A stretch of DNA of 64,000 bases from contig JAJKHS010000001.1 in the NCBI GenBank assembly GCA_021154885.1, forward strand, positions 1 through 64,000, written 5' to 3'. The notes under the pieces are model-generated. The model was not told the DNA's origin. It searched no databases and worked only from the letters and a program-made list of their open reading frames with translations. The number at the start of each line of letters is the position of its first letter. Positions within the stretch are counted from its first letter, which is position 1. This stretch comes from Thermoanaerobaculum sp. GTDB taxonomy: Bacteria > Acidobacteriota > Thermoanaerobaculia > Multivoradales > UBA5704. This document shows positions 36,501 to 45,200 of this stretch, piece by piece. The position numbers were made by a program, and so were the translations under genes.

Positions 36501-38134
36501 AGCGGGCACAAGATGCTCGGCTGCAGCGGCCCAGGTATCCAGCCATCACGATCCGCGCCCGCCTTCACACGCTTCGCCACCTCGATCGGACTCAGCCCTT
36601 CTCCGCCGAATACGATTTCCTCGACCTCGCTGAACCGCGCATCCCGAAGCTGACGCCGCAGTGCGCCAGCGACGTCGAGCAATCTCCGCCGCTTGTCGCG
36701 TAGGATCCCGGCCTCGCCCCGCAGGCGGGCGGCATCCGAGCCCGAAAGCCGGTTGGCGATGTCCTGCGCCGCTCGCGAAAGCTGCGCCCGGCTGTCCGCG
36801 TCACCTTCGAGCACGCTCAGGCAGAGCGGCTGGAGTGCTTGATCCACTTGCCGCCGCAGCACCCGCAGTGCCTTCGTCGTGTGCGCAGTCACGAGCACGG
36901 TTTTCCCTTGTGACAGCAGATAGCCAAGCAGGTTCGCGATCGTGTGCGTCTTGCCCGTACCCGGCGGGCCTTGCACAAGCACTGCCTTGGCTTTCATCAG
37001 GCGTACCGCGATTTGATACTGCTCCGCGTTCGCTGGTTTGCTGAAAAGGATGTCGGGCTCCGGCCCCGCCGGTGTCCGTGGCAACTCGCTATCGCCGCCA
37101 GTCAGCACCTCCGGTATGTTTTCTGTCTCCACCCCCACAATGCGCGACAGCCCTTCCGGGGCCTGCGTATCTTTATCCTCCAAATCCTCCAAGATATGAT
37201 CTAGCGTCGTGCTCAGGCCCGCCGTTCGCGGGCGGACGATGATCATAGGCTCACGCCAGATGCTCGGCCGGTTGACCGCCGTACCGCGAGCCTTGCCGTC
37301 GAGGAACTCGCCATCCTTGAACAGCCCTTGTACGAGCCGGCGGAAAAATCCCTCTGTGTGCTCGCCCCCGAGCGGCTCCACCGGCTGAGCCTCCAACTCT
37401 CTATCGAAGTGAGCGATCATCCGTCCTTCGATGCTCGGCACCAGCCTGAGCAGTGCTCGATGCAACTCTACCTTTTCCGTTCCCGTGTTGAAGCGAAACT
37501 CCGGCACCGCCGAGTCGAACTCCAGGTTCACTCGCTGCATGAGCACCGGGTGCCGGATCAAGGGCTCCGCCACACCGAGCACTCCGTCCGCGAGCACCAG
37601 TTCCACACGGTCGCCCTCGCGCTGCATCATTGTCCACAGCGCGTGAATATGCTCGAATAGCCGCCGCGCCGCGACCGCCGGCCGCTCAGCCGCGACCCAA
37701 CTCGTGCGCGCTGCCACCCACTCGTTCAGCGCCCCGAGACGCTCTGGGTCGTCTGCAAAGGCAATGGTGATCGTCTGTCTCTCCTCATTCTGAAGGTTCC
37801 GTGATTCCAGCGTTTCCGCCTCTGTATCCACCGACTGCCACCCCAGCTTCAGCCAGCCTTCCAGCACATCGGGTGGCTTCGGGCAAGGCGTCAGTTGCGC
37901 GCGTTGGACGCGGATGAGAGGCTCTATCTCCGCAGTCTCAGCCGCGTCGTTGGCATCGTCCTCCTCGCGATCACCACGGCGCACCTGCACACACGGATGC
38001 GTGGGCCACGTATCCAGCCGCAGCACCTCGGACCCAGCCAAGTCGCGCGCTACCGGATTCCGAAGCTCGTTCAGTTCCTTTAGAAACTTGAACGTCTGAA
38101 CCAAGCGTTTTTTGGCACTAATTGCGGGACTCAT
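33530..38134 (-). CDS. SF1 helicase with C-terminal PD-(D/E)XK nuclease, putative defence protein
   Basis: 1534 aa. The N-terminal ~370 residues have no clear motif. The split helicase core has Walker A VQGPPGTGKTHTIANLL (~residue 395), then a ~630-aa helical insertion, Walker B DVVIIDEASQSDV, motif III VVGDKEQVTP, LREHFRCVPEIIQFSN, AAQFQGDERDVIFLSMV and YNVAVSRARNQLWIV, as in AAA_11/AAA_12 Upf1-like proteins. The C-terminus is a Vsr-like nuclease (SVFEKLVLQRLVSAGY, YRIDLVVEG, LAVECDGERWH, FVRIRGSLFF) with D...E-x-D catalytic residues. Such fusions populate defence islands. AT-rich upstream region; flanked by two antitoxin-like genes. Phage resistance is inference. Confidence 0.85.
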   Translation of the reverse strand: MSPAISAKKRLVQTFKFLKELNELRNPVARDLAGSEVLRLDTWPTHPCVQVRRGDREEDDANDAAETAEIEPLIRVQRAQLTPCPKPPDVLEGWLKLGWQSVDTEAETLESRNLQNEERQTITIAFADDPERLGALNEWVAARTSWVAAERPAVAARRLFEHIHALWTMMQREGDRVELVLADGVLGVAEPLIRHPVLMQRVNLEFDSAVPEFRFNTGTEKVELHRALLRLVPSIEGRMIAHFDRELEAQPVEPLGGEHTEGFFRRLVQGLFKDGEFLDGKARGTAVNRPSIWREPMIIVRPRTAGLSTTLDHILEDLEDKDTQAPEGLSRIVGVETENIPEVLTGGDSELPRTPAGPEPDILFSKPANAEQYQIAVRLMKAKAVLVQGPPGTGKTHTIANLLGYLLSQGKTVLVTAHTTKALRVLRRQVDQALQPLCLSVLEGDADSRAQLSRAAQDIANRLSGSDAARLRGEAGILRDKRRRLLDVAGALRRQLRDARFSEVEEIVFGGEGLSPIEVAKRVKAGADRDGWIPGPLQPSILCPLTDVEVRQLYASQGILAPYDEVQLAVSQPLLAELVTTADFRLLVAERAAADSRAKAHRPELWERNSVTGYTAAQFQNLHQRVRQSVTMLAEEQSWLREVLFAGWAGGGLQDAWRDLLAAMETLAGEAGTAQRLIMAHGPELPQGRPVDEVAAMLVEIVTFLEAGGAFGLKTKLIHRAWHQLIEACRVEGRAPRTLDEFRALRALAKLEESRSRFASRWRRAVESLGGPPVESLGRSPERAAQGYATEIRMRLEWRGTVWEPLISELCAAGFRWDVWLAAHPPVPGDHGELARVQRAGSQGLTVIVEAQAALLRQAELSAALQAQRVYLAGFPQSDAASILLQAQDEWDSENYGEACRELARLEGLRRAYEGRLVLLAKLEVVAPSWAHVVAQRHKPHDAAQPPGDAISAWRWRQWLQELDRRAAVPMTELQERLDQTEGELRQVAAQIIEHETWAAQRERTGLREQQALMGFVQTIHKIGKGTGKRAPELLRQARQLLAAARRAVPVWIMPLSRVYESFDPRETKFDVVIIDEASQSDVTALAALYLGREHVVVGDKEQVTPDAVGQRLDEVQRLISTDLQGIPNSHLYDGQTSIYHLAEAAFGGVVALREHFRCVPEIIQFSNHLSYSNTILPLREPLSASVRPALVAYRVNGFRDGRAKTNGVEAEEIASLLIACLRIPEYARNESGRPASFGVISLLGDEQALLVENLLRLRLSPDVLARHRVLCGNAAQFQGDERDVIFLSMVDGPPEDGQLSYRDAGPKDLYKKRYNVAVSRARNQLWIVYSLDPETHLKGGDLRRRLIEHARDPQALLRLMEEQGKRTDSVFEKLVLQRLVSAGYRVQPQWPVGAYRIDLVVEGQTRKLAVECDGERWHTPEQLDRDLERQAILERLGWAFVRIRGSLFFRDPDAAMAPLWSRLNQLGIEPLGNDDSTAPGSAAPLVERVRRTAEQIRQDWRSELLNTNANESRGDEPEERPIGTPAGRAGARI

Positions 38135-38248
38135 ATATTTCGTTGCTTTTTCTGAGAGTCAGGATCCCATGTCTTGTCTGGTCGGGTCAGCCAGGGTGGT
38201 AGTTTCCAACCGACCGTACGTGCTCCCTCAGAAGGAGACGCCAAGCAC

Positions 38249-38680
38249 CTACGGGCAAGCGCCCAATCGTCGCGCCTTGACGGTCGTGGTGGCCACTTTG
38301 CCATCGGCAGTGGTGGTTTTCAGGACGCCGTCGGAGGAGTCACCGTGGTACGTCTGGGTACTGTCAATGGATCTGTCGCCGCAAGACAAGGAGTACGACA
38401 CGGTGTTGCCCTGGATATTGTACGACTTGACCTTACAGCGTCCAGTCGCTTTCTTCTCGGCATAATCTCGGCCGGTCTTGGAATCGCCATTCACGCTGGT
38501 GGCCTCGGCGGGGGTTATGCAGTGGCTGGCGGTGTGCGACGCACCATCGGTCGTCATCGTGAATTCCCACTGCCCAGCCGCCATTCGATCCGCGGCTCGC
38601 AGGGGCGGTGTGGCGACAAGGATCAGGCCGCAGAGAGAGGTGAGGAGAAGGGTCCGCTTGAGGGTTGTCGTAGATCTCAT
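38249..38680 (-). CDS. DUF3617 family secreted protein
   Basis: 143 aa from the ATG at 38680 (an in-frame ATG at 38695 is possible). Signal peptide LKRTLLLTSLCGLILVATPP. The mature part has AAGQWEFTMTTDGASHTASH followed by a CITP, GRCKVKSYNIQGNTVSYSLS and CGDRSID, matching DUF3617, which is periplasmic and of unknown function. It lies upstream of and parallel to the helicase, separated by 114 nt. Confidence 0.8.
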   Translation of the reverse strand: MRSTTTLKRTLLLTSLCGLILVATPPLRAADRMAAGQWEFTMTTDGASHTASHCITPAEATSVNGDSKTGRDYAEKKATGRCKVKSYNIQGNTVSYSLSCGDRSIDSTQTYHGDSSDGVLKTTTADGKVATTTVKARRLGACP

Positions 38681-38745
38681 GCCAGGAGCATACACCTAAG
38701 CGAGCTCGGGGCCGGTGGTGGTTGGGGAGCCGGACCGCTCACTGC

Positions 38746-38925
38746 TCAGGATGCCTTTTTGGCGGGCTCGGCCTCTCTTGGAGGTAGCCGCACCGCCCGC
38801 AGACCGCTGGCTGCCTGCCGTTCTCTGGCTCTCTCCAGCATCTTCTCAAGGTCGTAGTCTGCTTCCCTCGCGATTTCCTCGCGAGCAGCGTGGATTTCCT
38901 CGATGATGGGATCCTTGTGAGACAT
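38746..38925 (-). CDS. 59-aa antitoxin-like protein, copy 2
   Basis: Starts MSHKDPIIEEIHAAREEIAR and ends PAKKAS; it differs from copy 1 at four positions (residues 2, 38, 43, 54). It starts 2 nt after the stop of the decayed PIN gene, as in a type II TA operon. With its toxin broken it may be a relic or still a DNA-binding repressor. Confidence 0.7.
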   Translation of the reverse strand: MSHKDPIIEEIHAAREEIAREADYDLEKMLERARERQAASGLRAVRLPPREAEPAKKAS

Positions 38926-38927
38926 GA

Positions 38928-39229
38928 TCAGAGTTCCTTCACCAACTCGACCGGCGTGCAGATGACGGGCGGCTCGAAGCCGGCGAATCGGCAGATGGCC
39001 TCTATCTTACCACGCATAGTGGCGTTGGCGATGTGAGTGCAGTTCCAGGTCAGCAGGTAGTCCAGGCCATGGACGGCCGCCAGCGCAACATGGACCGCAT
39101 CGACGTAGGCCTCGGCCGGCATGCCGCCCCGGCCGTGATTTGTTGGTGGGCGGCACGAATCAGGTTACGGCTCGGCCTCGCGGTCAGATAACTGACAATA
39201 GAGGTCTCCAGGTAGAGCCTCGGCTTCAT
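38928..39229 (-). pseudogene. PIN-domain toxin with an internal deletion and frameshift
   Basis: The N-terminal part, MKPRLYLETSIVSYLTARPS and AAHQQIT, ends near 39130. The C-terminal part, AEAYVDAVHVALAAVHG, LDYLLTWNCTHIANATMRG and a late PPVICTPVELVKEL, continues in another frame. The central third of a PIN domain (about 60 residues with its middle acidic residues) is missing, so activity is very unlikely. The ATG at 39229 overlaps the upstream stop (ATGA). Confidence 0.8.
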
Positions 39230-39438
39230 CGGCATTTCTCACCGGCGTTATTTGTATCCACGCTCGATATCGGCTTACCACGCTCGTCATAGGTAAGCTC
39301 TTTAAACAACTTCCGGCGAAGTGCCCAGAGCAAATTCTCGTCGTCGCCGCTCAGATCTGCGAGGCGTTGCCTCACCTCGGCCATGAGAGGTGCGAACAGC
39401 GTCCCAAACTCATCTGCGGTAAGCTGTCGATTTGGCAT
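39226..39438 (-). CDS. 70-aa unknown protein between DUF433 and PIN genes
   Basis: MPNRQLTADEFGTLFAPLMA and LWALRRKLFKELTYDERGKP are readable: a short helical, charged protein that overlaps both neighbours (29 nt with the DUF433 gene, 4 nt with the PIN gene). The tight overlaps suggest a multi-gene TA-type operon. No function recognised. Confidence 0.6.
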   Translation of the reverse strand: MPNRQLTADEFGTLFAPLMAEVRQRLADLSGDDENLLWALRRKLFKELTYDERGKPISSVDTNNAGEKCR

Positions 39439-39625
39439 AGTTTCTTTCCAGCGCCGCGATGGCCTGGTCCCGGCCTACCGTGGGGAAGTCGGCGAGGAAC
39501 TCGGCCAGCGACTGACCTTCCTCAAGGTAGTCGATCAAGGTCTGGAACGGAACTCGCGTGCCGACAAAGACGGGTGTCCCCTCGAGGATTTCGAGGTCGC
39601 TGTGAACTGCGCTCAGATGTTCCAC
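39410..39625 (-). CDS. DUF433 (VapB45-like) protein
   Basis: 71 aa from a GTG at 39625 with GAGGAGA 6 nt upstream. EILEGTPVFVGTRVPFQTLI followed by a DYLEEGQSLAEFLADFP segment is the DUF433 winged-helix-like signature, commonly the antitoxin half of PIN-toxin pairs. First gene of the four-gene cluster 38746-39625. Confidence 0.85.
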   Translation of the reverse strand: MEHLSAVHSDLEILEGTPVFVGTRVPFQTLIDYLEEGQSLAEFLADFPTVGRDQAIAALERNYAKSTAYRR

Positions 39626-39712
39626 GGGTCGTCTCCTCGGCAGAGCATGGTCGTACCTGAGCACGAGTGGATACAGCCGGCTTCAAGGCTCCTGAACCCG
39701 CCCCCCGAACCC

Positions 39713-39810
39713 ACTCCGCCTCATACGTCGTCACCTCCAGCCGGTGTCCCCAGGGATCGTTGAAGTAGACGGAGAACGCCTTGTGGTGATCCCGCGGGGT
39801 GAGGGACCGG
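39713..39810 (-). pseudogene. Truncated copy of the VOC gene 3' end
   Basis: About 98 nt nearly identical to 45521-45618, the 3' part of the VOC gene at 45486-45947, in the same orientation. Only the end of the domain (VYFNDPWG-type sequence) survives. The remainder of 39811-40077 holds no convincing gene; a short minus-strand frame starting MGVKQFLGVLLALIG has no good ribosome site. Confidence 0.85.
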
Positions 39811-40077
39811 AAGTCATCAGGCCCTCGTGACCAGAAGCACTCTTGGACATATCGTCATAGCGGGAAACCTGACCTGAATTGCTCCTTTGAGGCCGTGCTC
39901 GGAGGAAACCCCTGATCGTCGTTGGACCGATCAAAGCCAAAAGGACTCCCAAAAACTGCTTGACTCCCATAGAATTTACCTATACGCTGTGATCTACGAA
40001 GTCCCTCTCCGAGGACGGGCACCTGGGTGACGCTGTTGAGCTGAGATTCCGGCGCCGTCGGCGCCAGGGAGGCTTCC

Positions 40078-40917
40078 ATGGCGGACAAGAAAAACCCTGA
40101 CGGCCCCAAGCAGCCTTTGCAGGAAGAGAGCGTCGTCGCTCGGTTGAAGGGCGCTTCTGGCGGCGGGCCTGCCGGCCTGACAACCTATACCGGTCTGCTG
40201 GGCCGCAGCTCCAAGGAAGGCTACTGGCTGCTGTATCCGACTCTCGACATGAGCACGAGCATCGAGATCCAGGAGTCGGACGTCGTTCATGGCGAGACAC
40301 TGCCGCCGGAGCAGTCACCGTTCGGAGGCTTGGGGGGGACCCGGGTGTTCGTCCGCAAGGGCGCCCAAGTCACCACCACGCGGACCATCTCCCGGACCCA
40401 CCAGGCGGGGGCCGGCGACGAGTTCGACCTCGATATCCGGGTGGGCCGGCGAGCATCCCCCCGCCGCCCCGCTCTTCTGGCGACATGCGTAACCGACGGA
40501 GCAGAGTCCTGCGGCCCTGGCCCGACCGATATCAACTGCGAGACTCGCGGGGGGAGCTGCAACACCTGCGGTGGTACCTGCGCGATTACCTGCGGCTGCG
40601 GTGGCACCGGTCGCGTTAGCTGCGACGACGACTGCGCGACCCGTCAGACCTGCGTGACAGATTGCCACCAGGGCACCTGCCTCACGTGCCCGACACAGTG
40701 CAACCAGCCCACCTGCACCTGCCCCACACAATGCAATCAGGGCACCTGTCAGGTCACCTGCACCTGCTACACACAATGCCATCAGGGCACCTGCTGGACG
40801 AACTGCACGTGCGACCCGACCTGCGCGAGGACTTGCGGAGGTACGTGCGGATTTACGTGCGAAGGTAAGTGCGGACCTAACCACACCCACCTGTGCGTCT
40901 TTACCGACGGCTGTTAA
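40078..40917 (+). CDS. Giant Cys/Thr-rich RiPP precursor beside LanC and LanB
   Basis: 279 aa with two distinct halves. Residues 1-136 contain no Cys: a charged start (MADKKNPDGPKQPLQEE), then GYWLLYPTLDMSTSIEIQES, PPEQSPFGGLGGTRVFVRKG and a polar segment ending SPRRPALLA. This looks like a folded leader or recognition domain. Residues 137-279 hold 32 Cys and 18 Thr-Cys dipeptides, with imperfect repeats such as CHQGTCLTCPTQCNQ, CTCPTQCNQGTC and CYTQCHQGTCW. LanC follows after 25 nt and LanB after that. GGGAGG precedes the ATG at close range. A substrate of the LanB/LanC pair is by far the simplest reading; a metal-binding protein is the alternative. Confidence 0.75.
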   Translation: MADKKNPDGPKQPLQEESVVARLKGASGGGPAGLTTYTGLLGRSSKEGYWLLYPTLDMSTSIEIQESDVVHGETLPPEQSPFGGLGGTRVFVRKGAQVTTTRTISRTHQAGAGDEFDLDIRVGRRASPRRPALLATCVTDGAESCGPGPTDINCETRGGSCNTCGGTCAITCGCGGTGRVSCDDDCATRQTCVTDCHQGTCLTCPTQCNQPTCTCPTQCNQGTCQVTCTCYTQCHQGTCWTNCTCDPTCARTCGGTCGFTCEGKCGPNHTHLCVFTDGC

Positions 40918-40942
40918 GGGCCGCCCTTCGCGCACCGGCCCG

Positions 40943-42286
40943 ATGAAGACTTGGAAGCCGGTCCTGACGGGGGAGCTTGCCGCCGCGGCAAGCTTCGCCG
41001 GTCGCGAAGTCTCCGCCCGCCTGAGCGTTCCTTCCCGCGTGGAGGAGGCCGCCGCTGCCACGCGAGCCCAAACTGCGTTCCCGCGCTCGGCTGGCTGGGC
41101 TCCTTACTCCGTTGCGCAGGGCTATGCGGGGCTGGCCCTGCTGTGGAGCTATCTCGATGCCATCTCTCCGGAAGAAGCGTGGGACGTGACGGCACGGGAA
41201 CATCTGGAACTGGCGGTGCATGACGTTGAGGCGCATTCGAACCTTCCCGCGGGCCTGTTTTCCGGCCTGAGCGGCATGGCGTTCAGCGCCTGGCAGCTTT
41301 CCCGTCAGGGCACGCGCTATCGCCGGCTTTTGAGCGCTCTGGATGGCGAGATCGCCCCTCAGGTGATCTCGCTTGCCAACAGCCTCCTGGGACAGCATGG
41401 GGTTTCAGTCAGCGACTTCGACGTCATCTCCGGTCTGAGCGGCATCGGGGCATACCTGCTATGCCGCCGCCATGAGCCCGGCGCGGATGCTGCCCTCGCT
41501 TCGGTGGTCCAGGCGCTCATTGACCTCGGCGGCGAAGTAGACGGCGTGCCTCGCTGGCACACCCCGGTCCATCGTCTGTGGGATGAGGAACAGCAAAAGC
41601 TCTATCCCCACGGCGACCTGAATTGCGGCCTCGCCCATGGGATTCCCGGCCCGCTGGCGTTTCTTTCCTTGGCGTGCCAGGCCGGCCTGGAGAGCCCCGG
41701 CCTGCCGGAGAGCATCGCCCGGCTGGCCGGCTGGCTTTGCCGGAACCGTCTCGACGATTCGTGGGGTGTCAACTGGCCGACGGCCACGCCGCTGGTGGAA
41801 AGAGATGGCCGATTGGAGGCTCCTCCGGCCGCGTCCACCGCGGAGTTGACCAGCCGATGCGCGTGGTGTTACGGCAGCCCGGGGGTCGCGCGGGCGCTGT
41901 GGTTGGCCGGCGAGGCGCTCGACTGCAACGAGTACCGGGATCTCGCGCTCTCGGCCATGGAGGCGGTCTTCCGCCGCCCGATCCCCGAGCGGCGCATCGA
42001 TTCCCCGACTTTCTGCCATGGAGTCGCCGGTCTCTTGCAGATCACGCTGCGCTTCGCTCACGATACGGGCCTGGCCGTATTCCAGGAGCAGAGCCTCGTG
42101 CTGGTCCGCCAGATCCTGGGCTGCTACCGGCCGGAGTCGTTGCTGGGCTTCCGCAACATCGAGACCCCAAGCTCCGAAACGGACCAGCCCGGACTGTTGG
42201 ACGGGGCCCCTGGCGTGGCGCTCGTCCTGCTGGCCGCGGCGACCAGCGTGGAGCCGACTTGGGACCGGCTCTTCCTGTTATCGTAA
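40943..42286 (+). CDS. lanC: LanC-like lanthionine cyclase
   Basis: 447 aa. The alpha/alpha-barrel motifs and all zinc and catalytic residues are present: NCGLAHGIPGPLA with the active His, CAWCYGSPGVA (zinc Cys) and FCHGVAGLLQ (zinc Cys-His). LanC adds Cys thiols to dehydrated Ser/Thr to form (methyl)lanthionine rings. It lies 25 nt behind the Cys-rich precursor, and its TAA overlaps the LanB ATG (TAATG). The start lacks a strong ribosome site, so coupling to the precursor is likely. Confidence 0.9.
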   Translation: MKTWKPVLTGELAAAASFAGREVSARLSVPSRVEEAAAATRAQTAFPRSAGWAPYSVAQGYAGLALLWSYLDAISPEEAWDVTAREHLELAVHDVEAHSNLPAGLFSGLSGMAFSAWQLSRQGTRYRRLLSALDGEIAPQVISLANSLLGQHGVSVSDFDVISGLSGIGAYLLCRRHEPGADAALASVVQALIDLGGEVDGVPRWHTPVHRLWDEEQQKLYPHGDLNCGLAHGIPGPLAFLSLACQAGLESPGLPESIARLAGWLCRNRLDDSWGVNWPTATPLVERDGRLEAPPAASTAELTSRCAWCYGSPGVARALWLAGEALDCNEYRDLALSAMEAVFRRPIPERRIDSPTFCHGVAGLLQITLRFAHDTGLAVFQEQSLVLVRQILGCYRPESLLGFRNIETPSSETDQPGLLDGAPGVALVLLAAATSVEPTWDRLFLLS

Positions 42287-45200
42287 TGGCCAGCCCCATG
42301 CGCGCCGCTCCCGCCATTCGCGCCGCCAAAGCCGCGCCTGCCCCGGCTCAGCAGGGCGAAGCCCTGTACGAGCCCCTCGATTGCGTCCTGGTGCGGACTC
42401 CCCTGCTGCCCGTGCGCTCCTATCTCGAGCTCGCGGACGAAGAACGGCAACTGGCTGCCATGTCCGATCCCATCGTCCGGCGGGCCTTGGCCGCGGGCAG
42501 CCCATCGCTCCTGGGCGCCCTCGAAAGGTTTCAACAGTCGGGACTGGGCCGGCGGGATGCCGAGCGGATGCGCGCCAAGCTCCTCCGCTACCAGATCCGC
42601 ATGTCCACGCGGCCCACGCCGTACGGCCTCTTCGCCGGAGTCGCGCTCGGGCGCTGGGGCCCCGAGACGGATCTCAGGGTCCGCGCGACTTGCTCCCTCA
42701 CGAGAACCCGTCCTGACATGGCGTGGCTCATGGACCTTGCCATGGCCGCGGAAGCCAAGCCGGCCGTCCGCCGGCAGCTCAAGGTTTTCACTCACCCCCT
42801 GGCGGTCATCCAGGCGGGCCGCGTTTGTCTGTCCGAACGAGCACCCACGAAAGCCGGCGGGCACGGCGCGCCGGTCTCCGTGAGAGCCACGGGCGTCGTC
42901 CTACGAGCGCTGGAGCTCGCGCGCAGCCCCATCCCCTACCCGGAGCTCGCGGCCAGGCTGTGCCAGACGACTCCGTCCGCCACCCCCGAAAAGGTGGACA
43001 AGCTCCTCGACGAGCTGTGGGCGCAGACCCTACTGCTCACCGAGCTCCGGCCGCCGCTCACCATGGTGGGCCCCGCGCAATGGATTGCCGGCTGCCTGCG
43101 CGAGATCCCCGAGGCCGCCGAAGACTGGACCCGCCTCGACTCGTTCCTGACGGCCGCGGCTGAGTGGGACCGTGCGACACCGGAGGAGAGCATCGAACGG
43201 TTCCGGACCCTGCTGGCCCAAGTCGGCGCTCCCCAGGATGGATCTCAACAGACTCCGGTTCAGGCGGACATGGCCATTTCCATCGAGGGGCGAATCGGCA
43301 ACGCGGTGGCTGCTGAGGCGGCGCGCGCAGCCGAGCTCCTGTTGCGCCTCTCTCCGTGGCCCCGCGGGCTATCCTCCCTGGAAGGTTACCGGCAGGCGTT
43401 TGCCAACCGCTACGGGCTCGACAGGGAGGTTTCCTTGCTCGAATTGCTCGATTCGCAGCGAGGTCTGGGACCGCCGTCGTTCCAGGGTCATGCTGCTACC
43501 GGTCCGGAGCCGCAGAAGGCGGCGCAGCGCAGCCAGACCCTGCTGCACCTGGCCTGCACCGCCCTGCACGACCGGCAACGCGTCGTGGTCTTGGACGAGG
43601 TGTTCCTGGCCTGCCTGGAAACCGGCAGTCCCAACTCGGCAACGGCCCCCCTCTCCCTGGACCTCAACGTCTTGGTGGCGGCCCGTTCGGCCGCCGCGAT
43701 CGAGGCGGGCGATTTCAAGCTGGTCGTGGGCCCCAACTTGGGAGCCATGGCGGCCGGCCGCAACCTGGCGCGCTTCGCCGGCCTGCTGGCCCCGGACGGG
43801 CTGGACGCCCTGAAGCGGTGCGCCGCCGCGGAACAGGCTCATACCGGGGATCAGTTGTGGGCGGAGATCGTGTATCTCCCGGCCAATCTCCGTTCGGCCA
43901 ATGTCGTGATCCGCCCACCTGTCCGCTCGTACGAAGTGCCCTTCGGCGTTTCCGTGGGCGTGCCGGCTTCCGGCGCGATCCCGCTCGACCAGTTGGTGGT
44001 GGGAATCGAGGAGAGCCGCTTTTACGTGCGGTGGCCGGCGGTGGGCAAGCGGATCGTGTTTTCCTCGGGACATATGCTGAATCCGCACAACGCTCCGGCC
44101 GTCGCGCGCTTCCTGATGGACGTCAGCACGGATGGCAGGACGCTCTTCAGCTCGTTCGACTGGGGACCGGCCGAGGGCTTTCCCTACCTGCCACGCGTGG
44201 AAGTAGGCAGAGTCGTGCTGCGGCCCGCTCAGTGGCGGATTCAAAAAGGCGATCTGGCGGGCGGTCTCGACCGGTGGCGCGATGAATGGGAGGTGCCGCG
44301 GCATGTCTGCCTGAGCTTCGGCGACAACCGCTTGGTGCTCGATCTCGATCAGGCGGCGCAGGCGACGGAGCTTGAAACCGAGCTGCGGAAACTGGGCGAC
44401 AGCGGTGGAGCGATCCTTGTCCAGGAAGTGCTGCCGGCCTTGGAGGACGCATGGCTGCCGGGCCCCGGCGGACACTACTACGGCGAACTCGTGGTGCCGA
44501 TGGTCCTGCGCCGCGGCGCTCCGGCCTTGGAGCGGCGCGCGGCTGCCGCCGCCAGGACGTCCATTCCGCAACCCGCCGTGGATGCCGCGAGCCCGGCTGC
44601 GCTGGCCGCGAGGTATCGCCCGCCGGGCAGCGACTGGCTCTACGTCAAGCTGTACTGCCCCCGGGATCACGAGGACGACGTGATCTGCGGATCGATGCAG
44701 ACGTTTGCCGAGAACGCGGTCGCGTCCCGGCTGGCCGACTCCTGGTTCTTCCTCCGGTACTCCGATCCCGACCCCCATCTGAGGGTCCGGTTCCACGGCT
44801 CGCCGGAGAGGCTCCGCAGCCAGCTCTTTGCGCACCTTTGCGATTGGGCCGGCGGCCTGATGTCCGATGGGCTCTGCTTGAAATTTGTGATGGACACTTA
44901 CGAACAGGAGATCGAGCGTTTTGGCGGTCCGGAGGGCATGGCCGCCGCGGAAGCTCTGTTTGCCGCGGACAGTCTCGGTGCCACCGAGCTGGTGGGGCTC
45001 TTCCGCGAGAAGCGATGGCCGCACGACCAGACTGCGTTGCTGGCCCTCAGCAGCGATGATCTCTTGGGTGGCCTTGGCTTTGACGAAGCAGACCGGCTGC
45101 GCTGGTATCGCCAACAGACGAACGATGGCGGGCCCGAAGCCGGTGCGGACTACCGGCAACGCAAGAATGTGCTGCGCGCCTTGCTGGGACAGCCCCTAGA

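Noticed and set aside
39731-39970. Possible 79-aa minus-strand gene with a hydrophobic start
   Set aside because: No clear ribosome site, and its 3' half is the VOC gene fragment; kept only as a note.
40287-41061. Antisense ORFs over the Cys-rich precursor rich in Ala/Gly
   Set aside because: They are complements of the repetitive Cys/Thr codons and lack start signals; the plus-strand gene fits the LanC/LanB context.
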